64,000 bases of DNA from Branchiostoma floridae (taxonomy: Eukaryota > Chordata > Leptocardii > Amphioxiformes > Branchiostomatidae), in assembly GCF_000003815.2 (NCBI RefSeq), contig NC_049980.1:8571770-8635769 (forward strand), given 5' to 3'. The translations under genes and the position numbers were made by a program. Of the stretch, positions 34,388 through 49,300 are shown in pieces; position 1 is the first letter of the stretch; every line of letters starts with the position of its first letter. The notes under the pieces were generated by a model that worked only from the letters and a program-made list of their open reading frames with translations, had not been told where the DNA came from and made no database searches.

Positions 34388-37300
34388 ATGGCGAGCCCTC
34401 CCATGAGTGGATCGTTGCGAGCGCTAGCGTTAGAGCTGAAAAATTTGCAAGAAGAACCAGTGGAGGGTTTTAGAGTGAACCTCGTCAATGACGAAAATCT
34501 GTATGAATGGCAAGTTGCGATCTTCGGGCCACCCGACACACTCTACGAGGGAGGATACTTTAAGGTAAGAGAAGAAATACAGACTTAAGTCGTAGTTCTA
34601 CCATAATCTTGTCGGATTTAGAGAGTTTGAGAAAGTTGAAGCTCGAAAATGGCGGAAGGGGAAAAAAATTCCCCTCCGCATTGCATCATCAACATGGCGG
34701 AACAAAACAGCTGACGGACAGAACAGGCCGGCCGGCCGTAGAAAGAAAATTTACGTCGGGGCAAAATCTTATATCAAGTTCCCAACGTTACCTAACACAC
34801 TAGGATAAGTTTGGCCCAACATTTAGTGCCTTTTTATGGTGTATTGACCGTTCCCTGTTTGGATATTTTTCTAACAAGACAACAAGTTTCGGTTAGCTTT
34901 TGTTTAAACCAACGTTACTTTATTTCGTCACCAAGTGAATAGCGTAGCTACCAATTGTTTGACATATTTACAAAATATCATGGAACCTTGTCCTTAAGAT
35001 TGATAAGGCCGTAATGGTAAGACATTCTTGGGTCCACTCAATTGGTACTTGTGTGTAAATATGCTGGGAAGCAAAACAGAGGATGCACACATGCTTGGCT
35101 CTTGAGTCTGAGTCTGGTTGCTTGTGTGTGACTCAGTTCCGGAGCTCCTTTCCCCACAGACGTCAACAAAAATAACACCCTGAGTCGCAGGCATATAAGT
35201 CAAGACATGTTGTCACTACCAGAGCATTTTGGCATCCACGATTCGTTCTCCCACGGAGCAAATGTTCCTTTCCATTTCTGAAACAACCCAAGCCCAGAAA
35301 ACACAGATGTCGGGAAGCCGTTAGACTGATGAGATCAGTCAGTAGTATTATTTACAATCTACTGTTATGACTGTTCTACAGAATGAGTGTTGCTAGACTG
35401 GTTTTGTAATAATAGGTATGGGTGGGGAAAAGGGTGGTTATTTTGCCATTTATGGACATTTTAAGGAGGCAAATCAACAAATCGATGTATATAAGTTTTG
35501 GTTGTCACAGGTGGAGAGTCTTTTGTCTTGCTCCTGTACATTTCCCTCACTGAACAAGCTGTGTGAAAGAGCCTGTGTGTTTGTGTTAGGTTTGGCAGTC
35601 TGACTGGATATAAAACACACAAATCTACAGTCTGATGGAAAAATTGCCCCTCGTTAGAACCTACTATCAGCTGCTCGTTATTATTTGCGACGAAAACATG
35701 GATGTACGCATCAACGATAACCATCAACGATAACCTGTTATTCATGTAAAATAAGCCCTCATATTACAAAGGTGTCATTTGTATCAAGTAACACACTTAT
35801 AAATGAACCACAGTTTTTGGTGCTCTTTGTTGATTGAGACTATTGAGCAGTTCTAGAATTTTGTTAGACTAAATAGATTCAGCAGTGAAGCACTGAAGAA
35901 GACCCATGAAAAATTATGTTTTGTATGATGAATGTATAAGTGTGTTATTGTGTTGTTTGTGTTACAGCTCAATGGTATATAACATTGTTAGTCTGACTCC
36001 TAGATAAACTTATAAAGGAGCAAAATCTGATTATAGATAGTGTGTTTATATGAAGCGAGACAAAAATAGTATATCTGCGTGCTGATATCGTTGAATGGTT
36101 GGGTCGAATTTTGTGATAAAAGCCGTAAGATCACAAGATGTTATCAGTGATTTGAGACGTTTCCCATTTGTGTTTTTTAGAATGGGCATTTTTGAGCATT
36201 TTTCAGAAATAAAGTAGACATTCAGTAGATGTAGTTCTACAATTATCTCCTGATGATAGCAGGTTTTGATAAAAGGTTGTTTGAAAGGTGCTCCATACCT
36301 ACTATTCATATGTATGCAATACATTATTGATCAGGTCAACTTATGTATTGTTCATGGTTGAAAGAGTGCCTTAATGCAGGAGAAGTATTGATATCTCATT
36401 GTGGATCAGTGCTAACCTAGCTACAGGCATGGCCAGGAAACAAGCACCAGTGGCACCAGGTGTTAGCTGGCATTGTGTGTGGTGGGACAGGGTCCACATT
36501 TGTGTGTTCTGTGACCTCGCTTTACTGTAAATGCAGAAAATGTCGCGGTGGTTTAATGTTCGCGGTTTTCACAGTGGCAGCTTCACCGCAAACTAAAAAC
36601 CGCCGCGAACATTTTTCCATGGCAGTAAGATACATGGTGCTACCCTAAACGTAAAACCACCGCGAAAAGTCCCTTTTCCCGCTACCGCAAAGTTAAGTCC
36701 CCACGAACTTAAATGCATTTACAGTAACACATGCAAAGCTAGATACATGGACAGACATTGTTGCATTGCAAGCTACTCTGTGACGGCGGGTAACTTTGTA
36801 TTGTACTTGTCAGATATGATGAGAGTTCGCATCTGTATCTCCCTTATTTACGTCACGGAACTATGTTACCTACGGTCACTTGTTCTGCATTTCAAAATTT
36901 GAATTGATGATATAAACAATGGTTTTCTTGAGAACAGGCACAGTTGAAATACATAGCAAATCCACAAATAATTGACACCAACATATCTAACATATGTTGG
37001 TGTCAATTATTTGTGGATTTGCTATGTATTTTGAAAGAGTTAAAAGATAAGACAATGGGAGCATATGTCCGTTACAAAATTTTCTTTCTTTAGTTTTCAG
37101 GACTTCGGGACATACACATTCAATAATGTATAGACCTAATTGAACGTCTTGCCTTGTGGTAAATTTGATACCACGACGTTATATTTTCTCACAATGTACT
37201 ACACAGTATCAATTGAAGCTCTTCCCACCCTAGTGACTTGATAAAAGCTAAATGGTACTAAAAGCCACACGGACAACTCTCGCTTATAATTTGGTAACAT

Positions 37301-40300
37301 CGAATAGACTGCAGATCTTTTTGAGTCTCCCCTGTGCCGCCCTTTCCTTTCCTAATTCAGTTACGACAAGAAACCTCCTTGGTTACGACCAGTGTTTCCG
37401 CCAGACCTCAGCTGGGAGACCGTCCACCTTGGGGCGCGAAAACCGCGAAAATTAAATTTAATCGCAAAACCGCGAACATTAAATTCAATTGTAAAACCGC
37501 GAAAATTAAATTTAATTGTAAAATCGCGAAAATTAAAGTTAATGGTTAACTGTCGCAAGAAAAAACAAAACAACTAACGTCCGATTAAGTTCAGTGCCGA
37601 AGTGTTATGATCTGTGCCGCGTACCGGTATGCCGCACCGAACGGGTACTACGACTTTTAAAAAGTTCTAGAAACGGTTCTTGGACTTTCAAAAAAGAAAT
37701 AGCATTTGTATATATTCTCGTTTATGTTGTAGTATACTTATAAATCATCTAAAACCTTCCATAGATCGAGAAATTTGCGTTCAGAAATGACGAAAAACAT
37801 CGTCTATCGGCGACAGTAAGCGTAATGGCGGCCGAAATCCCGCAATCTCACGTGGTGACTTCTCGCGAGATCTGGGAAAGCTAGCGACGTCACGGGAAAG
37901 TAGCGCTGTGATTGGCTAGGATACACAACAGCTACTGACCGCCATTTTTGATGCGTATTTATCCCGAAAATTTCTGCCGTTTTCGGAGATTTGCGGGCTC
38001 AAAACTCATATAAAAAGGAACCAAAGTTATACTTGATGTTTTTTACGTCCATCACCTCTTATGTGAACATTTTATTTTTCCGCTGTGTTGCCGATAACGA
38101 ACTTGAAAGAGATCGGGGATTTCCCGTGCCAAGCACCCGGTGGGCACATGTTTCTGATCATCGTGTTTTGTTTTGTTTACGATGATTGATGATGAAAACA
38201 GAGACTAAAGTTTTTAATATCTAGACAAAGTTAGTGTGTTTAGCTTCAATACAAAACACAAAACTGCGGTTTACATTTATCGACTTTGTACAGATTTCTC
38301 GGCAAAATGTGGGTCGCATTTTTTTATGAGGACGGCCTCTGTTTGCGTTCAAGCCGTCCAAAACGAAATGAGACCGTCAATGGACGGGTGGACGCCCCTC
38401 TGGCGGAAACACTGGTTACGACTACCTTGACACAGCTCGGGTCACGTCCCCAGGCCATGTTGATATTGAGTGGTCAGTGCTGGGCTAGACTGGCCTTGTC
38501 CCTGTCTTTAAGTTAAAGATGCCACCCAAGGCCAGGTTCTTTGAAGTTTGAGTCAGGATTTCTACTGTTTTATATTACTAGTAGTATTGCACTGGAATGA
38601 ATCTAGAAAGGCTATCTGGGGTCAATCTGTTATAACTATAGAGATTTATTTGCCTTTCAGCTTATTCTGTTATAGCTTGTTTTTCATAAGTCTTACATAA
38701 CCAAGCAATACTATATGATAGATATAGGGTATAGGGTAATTTTCTAAAAAAAATGAAGATTTGAGATGCGGATTTGGTGCAAAAATATTTCAAGAGGATA
38801 TTCTATGTTGTCACTTCCTGCATCAAATTATTGACTTGACAATAAATTATGAATCATTTGTCTGTCTCTGATGTGGGTAATTCTCTAAAAAAAAGATTTG
38901 AGATATGGATTTGATGTAAAAATGTTATAAGACTTATTAGGAGGATATTCTATGTAGTCATTTCCAGCATCAAATTATTGATGTGACAATGAATTATGAA
39001 TCATGTATCTGTCTCTGATGTGGTTCAGAGCGAAGTAACCCCACCCTTGCGTGTAAGGTCAGACCACTTTCTTACGTTACCACAGGATGTATGTAGGAAG
39101 TTAGCACAGGGCTGTATTTACATGGAGTTGATTTGGGTTGACCTCCAGGAGGTAACATGACCAGAAACAATGAAAACACCAGGAGAAAGGGACAAATAAC
39201 CTTTGTTTGAACCCATTCTGGAACAGAATAACCCAAGAATAATGTCACATATGTTATATATATATATAGCAAATTGTAAACTAGATACCAAAACTGGAAG
39301 TTCCCCTGTAGTACCGTAACAAGCTGCTTGGTGCCTAGAATGAATTACATGGAGGTCTCATCAAGACCTACCCATATACCAAATATCAAGACCATCTATT
39401 CATGCCTTCTCGAGTTCTGCTGTTCACCCATGTAGTGATGTACAGACATACAGGTATACAAATGCTACCAAATTCATAATTTTCTTGGCGACGCTAATAA
39501 AGTTAAAATGGCAACACAAAGAAATCATTTACAGTATTGTAAACAAAAGAGCCACATTGGATTCTTGAGTAAATGTTTGTTTAAAGTGTTGATCTTTTCA
39601 AGTCTCCATGCCATAATTCAGAAACAAATTACATAGATGTATTTATCTACAGCACAGTTTGTTAACTGTGAATATCACAACTGGCCTCAGTATTCCATTG
39701 TTAACATTGGTATTATTGTTCAGCAAGGTTCTCACTGGCATTGAAAATACGATATATATAGTATATGGAAGACACTTTGCTGCTCTCAGAGCGCATCTCA
39801 TGTAGTTTAATTTTCTGGTATGGTTGTTACCAATTGATGAATAGGTCTTGCTTCACAATCACAATCCAGCTGAATGCAAGCCGAAAATACCCGCCTGCAG
39901 CCTTGGATGGTTGCAGAAAGTCGTTAAGATCGCAGAAAAAAATATAAGAATATACGACTCGCCACTCAAAATTGTAGATTTGTTATTATGAGTCACATGT
40001 CGAATGACACAAGAAGAAAAGAATTTCAAGTCTGAAAATGCCTAGTGCTGCTTCACTATATGGTGATTTGAATGTGTAGACCTTGAAGAGACGGAGACAT
40101 ACATGTATGCCCACTTCAGTATTAGTGATAAGGGAAGAGGGATTGAAGAGGGACCCAAGAGGGATTTCTGGGCTTCCACATGATAACCTTGTCCTAGGAT
40201 TTGGTTTTAAAGTGGAATGAATAACTAAGCGGTTAGCCAACACAGAAAGTTGGAACAAACGAGTGTTACCTGACTGACTATCAACTTTAACCTTATTTAA

Positions 40301-43300
40301 TGTGCAGAGTGCAGACTACATACAGAGCAAATTTTACACACAGGTGCACAGGGGTTAAATCTTGGGTCACAAAAGCAGGAAATAGCAGAGGCTTTGAGAA
40401 GAGGCTTGCGCCCTTTGAGAAGAGCCCTTGACTTTGTTGGCTGCATAGTGATGTACATGTTATTGTAGTGTTCCAGGAAAAAGATATGTTGAAATTCATG
40501 TAGTCACTGCAGCTTAGTTTGTCCCTGACCTGGACTCGTGGACAATAGAAGGATGGTAAACTAAAAAAGTACTTTTGAAAAAGTTACCCTTGTCACCTCA
40601 AGTTTTTATCGGTTGCTAATTGAACAGTATATTATTGCATTTCATATATTTGTATTCCATATATCTGTCTTAAAAGGAAAATGTGAGCTTTGCACAAATA
40701 TTCCCCACTGTAAGGGATTTGCGTGAGGGCTTTGTTGTTCTATGAAAGTTAGATGACAGAGGGATACGCATGACCTTTGTAATGTTAGCGTATACTCGTA
40801 CCTGAGTGCGTATGACATGCCACACGATACTATTTTTGCAACCATATATGGTCAGGTTAATTCAACGTCAGTACGTCACACGGCTCGACTTAGCTCGCCC
40901 TGCGAAAGCCTTGATAGTGTTTACATAGGTAGGTGAGGTCATTGCAGCAAGGTGTTTGTTACCTTCACTAAGAAGGTCATAAATGTTTTTGGTAGTATTT
41001 TGGCGTGTGCATGCGTGTGTGTGGCTAACATAAGAAGACCTGGATGGATTGTGTTGATAGTAGCTAGGTCTTGATGCGACTCTAAAATGATAAGAGTTTG
41101 GGCTCCTAGCAGCTTGTTACAGCACTGCAACTTGGAACTTGTGGTTTTGATATCTTGTCTATACTATTTTGCTAGGGTGTAGACTTCATATATTTCAGCC
41201 TGCTAAATGACACATCTGCTTATTGTTATAGCAGGTTGAGTAAGTATTTGTGGATCATCCAGTTGATGTTACCATCAGCATGCATGTCACAGCTGGTCTA
41301 TACTCATGACAGTACTAGTGTTTATTTGGAGCAGTTAAACAGAATGTTATACTTATAGGTCATGTATTTTGTTGTCATGCAGCCAAATTGTGTCAGGTGA
41401 TACATTACAGGCATTATGGAAAGCATGAGTCAATAGTTCACATTGACAATTAATGTTGAAATTAGTATGCAGGACTTGAAATTCATGTTTTAAAAGTGTA
41501 TGTATATGAGCTCTATGTAAGTATCAAGTCTATTCTAGGTGCGCCGGTGTGCCCACAATATGGTGCACAGTTCACATGCTGTACCCAGTATTTTGAGCCC
41601 TGATAATATATGCATTTTGATTTTGCAAATTTTACTTTTGCCTGTCCACTACAGTAACACTATTAGTATGTTTGATACAGTTAACATTATGATGTATGGG
41701 TTCAATTTGTGTTTTGATCTTATGAAATAAGCTGACAGGTACCTGCAAAAGATGCAGGTTCAAAGATCTAACACGATAAGAGAAACCCTCTGTCTTTGGG
41801 GGAGGGAGTAACTCAATTGTGTACTGATAATAATGCACTCTACATAATTAATCATACTGGCTTTAGATGGTTCAGCTGTAGTGATTTGCACCTGAATGGA
41901 CTGCACCTGTCTACTGAAGGGTTGGTGGGAGCTGCACCTGTTCTCTCTGTGTGTATGGGATATGGGGTGTTTAAACACCACAAACAACCACCAAGAACCA
42001 CAATTAGGTCTAAGGCCCAGGAAAAAAAAGTTGTGTCCTCTGTTTCAGTCCTGAAAAAAATAGGGTCTACTACTCTAGTTCACTTCTTTAATACAGGAAT
42101 GAATGCCTTGTAAGTTGTGATACCACGTTTTGTCACTTCAACTCAGAGATTGTCTTCTTTTTTTTCAAACCTTTTATTTTTTTTAGACTTTTAGCCTTTT
42201 TTTAGAGAATATTAGCAACATATTTGCCCTGTATTATATCTGTGTCGTTAGAGCAAGACGGTAACTGGGTAAAAGTGTTCTATTTGTAACGTTTGAAGTT
42301 GGTCTGCTCAGAAGCTGTGCAAATTATATTTGATGTGTAGTGGACCAATGAGAATTGTGCACTGTGTGCACAGCACATAAAAGCTCCGAAGCACACTGAG
42401 TGAACCCGAAGTGCCTGTGCTCAACTGTGCATGGCTGAATGAATCAAGATGCCGTTTTCTAAGTCGGGGCATGTTTGGTTCGGAAGGTCTTGACAAATTG
42501 GTCCGAAAATCTTGTAACGGTCGGAAACCAAATTTGATTTTTGCTCGGGCAAATTTCTTTGATGGGAATTTTCATTAGTGTTGGTTTTGTAACCGTTTTA
42601 AGTAATTGTCCATTCCACAAGTGTCATTGCTTCATTGCATTGCAATGATTTAGTCTGATTTTCTGTTGAAAAAAAACAACAAACATTATAGTGCTACATG
42701 TAGCTTCAAAATGAGCCATACAAGTACTGTATATATATATTGCCATAAGCACTAATGGTTAGTGTTGTGTAAACTCAGGATCACTGGTCCAGAGGTTCAG
42801 GTTTTGGTCTGGACTTTAAACTCCAGACCTAAACCCACCTGAGTTTCATGATGTAGCATTAAATTTTACACGCAATTTAAAAAAACGTGCATACTAAACC
42901 ATATAAAGTCAGTAGTAAATATAAATGTTCAGTAATAAACACAATATCAACAAATTAGTTTTTTCCAACACGCATTTCACGATCTATCATAATGGAAGGT
43001 TTATGTCAAACAAAAAGGAGAATATGAACTAGAAAGTTTTTTTTGCAATTTAAAAACTTTTTTCACTGAACCTAAACATTTTCTGAGTCTAGTTCCTATT
43101 CTGTGCACAGATATACATCACTAGCAGTGATATTGGTAGTTAATTTCAGTGCAGAATTCGGTGGAAGCTATTCGTTATCGATCTTTATTCCCCGCCCTAA
43201 CTGCCATGAATGGACTACATGTTCATCACGGCTGATAAACGACATCTGCACAGCCTGTAATCGTGGCAGTGACCTTGCTTTGTGATTGAGTCTACATGGG

Positions 43301-46300
43301 CAAGAGCACGGCTTACGTTTCTCAGTATAAATCAGCTGCGTAAAGGTTCCTTTCTTCAATACACGTCCGCACGAATACTATTATAGTGACAGTTAAAATC
43401 CTTGAACTTTCTTTTTTGGGAAACGGTCAAAAATTGATGTGTGCACGGATGTCATTCATGTGATAGAATCTATATGGCCTAATAATAAGAGAATAATCAT
43501 TGATTTGTATCCAGTGCCTTATGGTCAGATTTGCTCTCTTGGCCATTGACCCCCGATGGAAGCATCGATCATAACAAAAACTGTTGTTGCAGATATGAAA
43601 AGTGATCCTTCGGATTGCCTTGTCCTTGGAAGTAATAAGGCTAAATGCACCAGAGATACTATTACTGGTATCAAAGGTGACAAGAGTCAGAGACTGGTAA
43701 CTCTATACGGAGAATGTTTAAAAAAAAGTTAATGACCTTTCTGTTGCCATGGGAACAGCGAGACCTTGTGAGGTCAGCAGCATTTTGATGAAATATTGAT
43801 ATAACGTCTGGGTTGTATTGCAGTTGCAATATTGATCATGCCACCTGGTGTGGGAACGGTCCAGGTCCCATGTCAGGGCAGTATGCACTCGTGCACGGGG
43901 TTTACTTGGGCCGTGTTGATTGGATTATATGGATGACATCCTCTAGGAACCCCAAAACTAGGAACCCCAAAACTGAGCATGCAAAAAAAAGGGTTACCCT
44001 CATTGTATGAAATCTAAGTAGCCAGGAAGGTTGAAGAAATGACTTAACACTGGAGTATACAGAACAACAGACTCTTCATTTTTGTTCTTTCACAGCTTCT
44101 CCTTTGGATTTGACTTTGGGATTCAGCGACTTAATCATCCATTTTTTAATATGCACTTATTCGCATATTTCTGCTCATTTTGCTGCTGCTTTGCACGTTG
44201 TACAGTATGAGTGAAAGCTTTTGGGAAGAGATGAAAATTGATGTTTGCGTGGATGTCATCCATATAATCAAATCAACATGGCCTTACCTGGCCTACCAGG
44301 GCTCGAAATATGCACCCAGGTGAACCCAAAATTGGAGCTGTGCACCCAATTATTTTCTGTGGGTGCACTGGTGCACCCAAATATTTTCTTAGGTTTATGT
44401 ATGTAAAGATATCAAAGTATACTAGTATACATCATATTCTTGACATCTAAGTTAGAAAGATGATGGAAATGTCTGTCATGGTACTTGTTTAAGAATTTGA
44501 TAGCTTGTAACTAAGTTTTATTATTATGTTATTACTTAGATTTAAGTGGTGCACCCAAATGTTTTTAGTGCAACCAATTTTTTAAGCTGGGTGCACCAGT
44601 GCATCTAATCCCAAAAATTAATTTTGAGCCCTGCCTACACACCATTAAAACACTGGGGCCTTGCTAGGTGCTTAGCAGCTAACATAAGTCCAGGGTGGAG
44701 GAAAGTAGCAATTAACAGAGGAGGAATGTTAAGTGCCTACCCTGTAGGACTTGTACAAGTGTTGTGAATATATTGCCATTTGCCGGTGACGGTAAGCAGT
44801 ACTTCATGGCTACGTTGGTATTTTGTGTGCTGGTTAAAGTATTAGTTATTTATAAAATTATTCTGCATATTGGGCTGTCACCATAGGAATATTATACATA
44901 AATATTACCAATTGAAGTATATGTAATAAGATAAATCTTCAATGAAAAGTGCTGATTTTGTGTTTTAGCATGATTGTACTTTGGTTTCTGTATCTGTATA
45001 GTCTGTATTTACTATTTACATAGCCACCCTACGGCATAACACATAACAGCTTTGCAGGCACACAGAGTGGCAGCAGCTGGTTACATTACACTGGACAACC
45101 TGTCACACCTTTGCATACAACTTTACAAGGTATATAGTTGTAAGCTAATGAGGATGCCCCTATATGATACCAGAGGGAGAACGATTCCACTCTACACCAT
45201 TTCTAGGGAAAATCAAATTTGTGTGACAAGTAATGGTACACTTACTAAACATACATGTATCATCTGGAGGCTTGAAACCAAATTTGTGTTCTTGTTGTTT
45301 TCCCTAGGCTGTGATGAAGTTTCCACAGGACTACCCCTACTCACCCCCCACTTTCCGCTTCACAACAAAGATGTGGCACCCTAACATATATGAGGTAAGT
45401 CTGATAGTACTTGTGTTGTAAATTCTTACAATTTACTTGTGTTCAGCCGGACAGAGTATGGAAGTTGAACACACGCCACTACCAGTGGACTAGCCCCCTG
45501 CTGTAGTGATTGCACAAAGTTGTGTAGCCCAGGGCTACTGAAACGGAGATGGGCGCTGCCCTATGCGCCATCAGGTGTGGGAAGGAACTTTGACTTTGAC
45601 TTTGACAACCAGACACCCCAACACAAGGGTACCGGTACAGAAAATTCAGGTCCAGGTCTGGTTCAGGTCCAGAGGATCAGGTCCGGACCTGAACCTGGAC
45701 CTCATTATCTGTGAAAACTTGTAAATGGACAAAACAACAGGTCCATTTCAGTACAAAGGAATCTGTTTAGTGGAGTGTCCAACTCCCACTGGAGTTTTCA
45801 AACCCTATCATGATGTAGACAACATTAACTGCTTGACCAAGTTTGACTGTAGAAACTTGGTAATATAATTTGTTCATTTTCTATTCGGTCCAAGATCCGG
45901 TTTACTGATTTTTTCAGGTTCGTTTTTTTTTTCAAACCTGTCCAACGAGAAAAAAATGAGAAGTCAACATTTTAATCAATTAAGACAAAAATGAGTGAAG
46001 ACTAAAATGACAGATTAAAATCTTAAGCTGGGAAATCACCTTTAGATAAGCACTCTTTATAACTTATTGACAAGAGCATTTGTCTGTGGGTAGGAGTTTG
46101 ATTGACAGATGTCTGTCACCATGTTGTACAGAATGGAGATGTGTGCATTTGTCTGTGAGTTGGAGTTTGATTGACAGATGTCTGCCCATGTTGTACAGAA
46201 TGGAGATGTGTGTATTTGTCTGTGGGTTGGAGTTTGATTGACAGATGTCTGTCCATGTTGTACAGAATGGAGATGTGTGCATCTCGATCCTCCATCCGCC

Positions 46301-49300
46301 TGTGGATGACCCCCAGAGCGGAGAGCTGCCGTCAGAGCGGTGGAACCCAACACAGAATGTCAGGTACCTGTCAATATAGTGTCATGTACAGCTGTTTGTC
46401 CCTTTAGATGGCTTCAAGTGTGTGCACAAAATTATTCATGTTTCATTCAAAATGTATTTATGCTAAGTCCACTGTTAGTTGAATGTATTTCTATTTAAGT
46501 TGATCTATTGTTTGACTTTCAGTATTTTAAAAATTTTTATCAACTTTTTTTTTTTGACAAACGTAAACTTTGACTTTGATTTGATTGTTATTTAGTTCTA
46601 CTGATTTACAGTTGTATTCATTTTTTAATCAAAATTTATGATGCTATATTATGTTCTTTTCTCTTCAGTTATTCTATTTTTGGGTTCAGGAATCCTTGAA
46701 AACTGCCAACAAGCAAAATGCATCTCCTGGTTATATGATTGAACTGAAATAAACATACAGCATGTAAAGTGCCTAAAAAGTTGTGCTAGATATTCCCAAT
46801 CTTCAGATATAGCAAGTAGTATTATTTTTTTTCAGAACGATTTTAATGAGTGTAATATCGCTGCTGAACGAGCCCAACACATACTCCCCGGCTAACGTGG
46901 ACGCATCAGTCATGTTCCGCAAGTGGAGGGAAAGTTCTGGCAAAGACAAGGAGTACGAAAACATTATCAGGTACGCTTCTCTTCGGTTTTCTGTGATCAA
47001 AATCTGTGTCTGAACATGTTGTGCAGTGTCCAAAATTCATTTTTGTGAATAGATGCACTGGTACACCAAACCTAAAAATCTAGGTGGGTTAAGAGATTTT
47101 TGGACGAGGGCACTGATTGATCCCTACACATGAGCGAATAAAAGAAGGGGTTTAAGCGCTCATTCAAACAGGCCTTCCAACACCCAAAACGCCTTTCGTC
47201 CGCTTGGTGTTAGAACTCCTGTTTGGCCAAGTGGTCTATGAACCATTCCTTAATTTGCTCATTAACTGATTAATTAAAGGTTTGGAACAAACTACTACCC
47301 AGCTGGTACCCAGGCTAAAAATAAGCATATTATTTATTAAGAAATGATTGTCCTACAGTAACCTGCCTGCTCCTGAAATAACCCCCACCTGTCAACTCAG
47401 TGTTTTTGAAGGCCCCTTGGTGGGTTGTTATTGAAAGGCCTGGTTCCCTTACATACCCTGGAGCTACCAACACAGCTGCTAATGGTTGTACTTATCCATG
47501 TGATGATCAAGCAATTACTGTAATCAGAATGAATGATGATGAATAAATGATAATTTCTAATCTTAGTAGATTTGATGAATTGTTCTCACTAGAGAAATGT
47601 ACATGTAGCTTGGTAGCCATTCTGTTATAAGGTCTTTGTTTATGATAACGTTAGTATTGACGAATATTTTTGATTCAATGTATACAACTGGATTAAAAAT
47701 ATGGAAAAATACTAGATATTTAAATCTCTATTTGACATCTTTCATCAGTGTGCAAAAGTTAATGTTTACTGAGACTTAACAAACAAGATGTTCTAAATAG
47801 TGTTCTAGATACACAAATACAGGTATCAAACAAGATGTTCCAAACATTGTTCTAAATAAGCAAAACAGGTAACTAACAAGATGTTCTAAATAGTGTTCTA
47901 AATCAACAAATACAGGTAAGAAACAAGATGTTCTAAATAGTGTTCTGAATAAACAAATACAGGTGACAGACAAGATGTTCTAAATAGTGTTCTAAATAAA
48001 CAAATGCAAGTAACAAAATATTCTAGATAGTGTTCTAAATAAACAAATACAGGTAACAAACAAGATGTTCTAAATAGTGTTCTAAATCAACAAATACAGG
48101 TAACAAACAAGATGTTCTAAATAGTGTTCTAAATCAACAAATACAGGTAACAAACAAGATGTTCTAAATAGTGTTCTAAATAAACCAATCCAGGTAACTA
48201 ACAAGATGTTCTAAATAGTGTTCTGAATAAACCAATCCAGGTAACTAACAAGATGTTCTAAATAGTGTTCTAAATAAACAAATGCAGGTAACAAACAAGA
48301 TGTTCTAAATAGTGTTCTGAATAAACAAATACAGGTAACTAACAAGATGTTCTAAATAGTGTTCTGAATAAACCAATCCAGGTAACTAACAAGATGTTCT
48401 AAATAGTGTTCTAAATAAACAAATGCAGGTAACAAACAAGATGTTCTAAATAGTGTTCTGAATAAACAAATACAGGTAACTAACAAGATGTTCTAAATAG
48501 TGTTCTGAATAAACCAATCCAGGTAACTAACAAGATGTTCTAAATAGTGTTCTAAATAAACAAATACAGGTAACAAACAAGATGTTCCAAACATTGTTTT
48601 AAATAAGCAAATACAGGTAACTAACAAGATGTTCTAAATAGTGTTCTAAATAAACAAATACAGGTAACAAACAAGATGTTCCAAACATTGTTTTAAATAA
48701 GCAAATACAGGTAACTAGCAGTTTGTTCCAAACATTGTTCTAAATAAGGAAACACTGGTAACTGCCAAGAAGGTGTTCTTTTAAGTTTTATACAAGCCAA
48801 GGGAAAATTATATTATATTTATACAATAAAGTTAAACTTAAAGACACTATAAAGCATTGTTTCAAGTGCTGGAAAGTTTGAATGCTTTTGCTGGAAAGAA
48901 AAGAATCTACAACATATGCCAAAAAGCAGATACTCAAGCAACTGGATATGATTTTGGATGGTGGATACCATCTGAAAAGTCTGACCATTTCCAAAATCAT
49001 AATAATTATCCAGTTGCTTAAATAACTGCTTTTTTGGCATATGAATGAATGAATGGTTTTATTCGATTAATGTGATCCATGAAAAAGTATATGGCACAGG
49101 CTGAATTGCATACTTTTACAATTAACATATTAATTGGCTTAGGCAAATACAGCTCGAAAATACAGCGGAATTATAACTTGTAAGTTTGTATTTTTAAAAT
49201 CGACAATAGACGCTATTTTAAAACAGATAGGTTCAGCGTTAAACCGATGAGGTAGTTTTGACATGCACAATGCGTGGCTACAAATAGCTTACAGCATGTA

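Larger units (their letters stand above)
37390..38414. mobile_element. Non-autonomous hAT-type element, 1025 bp, 8-bp TSD
   Basis: Ends CAGTGTTTCCGCCAGA and CTCTGGCGGAAACACTG are inverted, and the element is flanked by an exact 8-bp direct repeat gttacgac (37382-37389, 38415-38422). CAGTG...CACTG ends with an 8-bp target duplication are the hAT signature. No transposase-length ORF is present. Inside are a cluster of gcgaaaattaaa repeats (37437-37550) and a CpG-rich promoter-like block (37825-37950). It inserted into UBE2R intron 1. Confidence 0.88.

Noticed and set aside
41796..42113. 105-codon frame with [12 protein letters not shown], faintly like a retroelement hydrolase block
   Set aside because: The motif is too short, there is no flanking retroelement sequence, and the rest of the frame is not recognisable.
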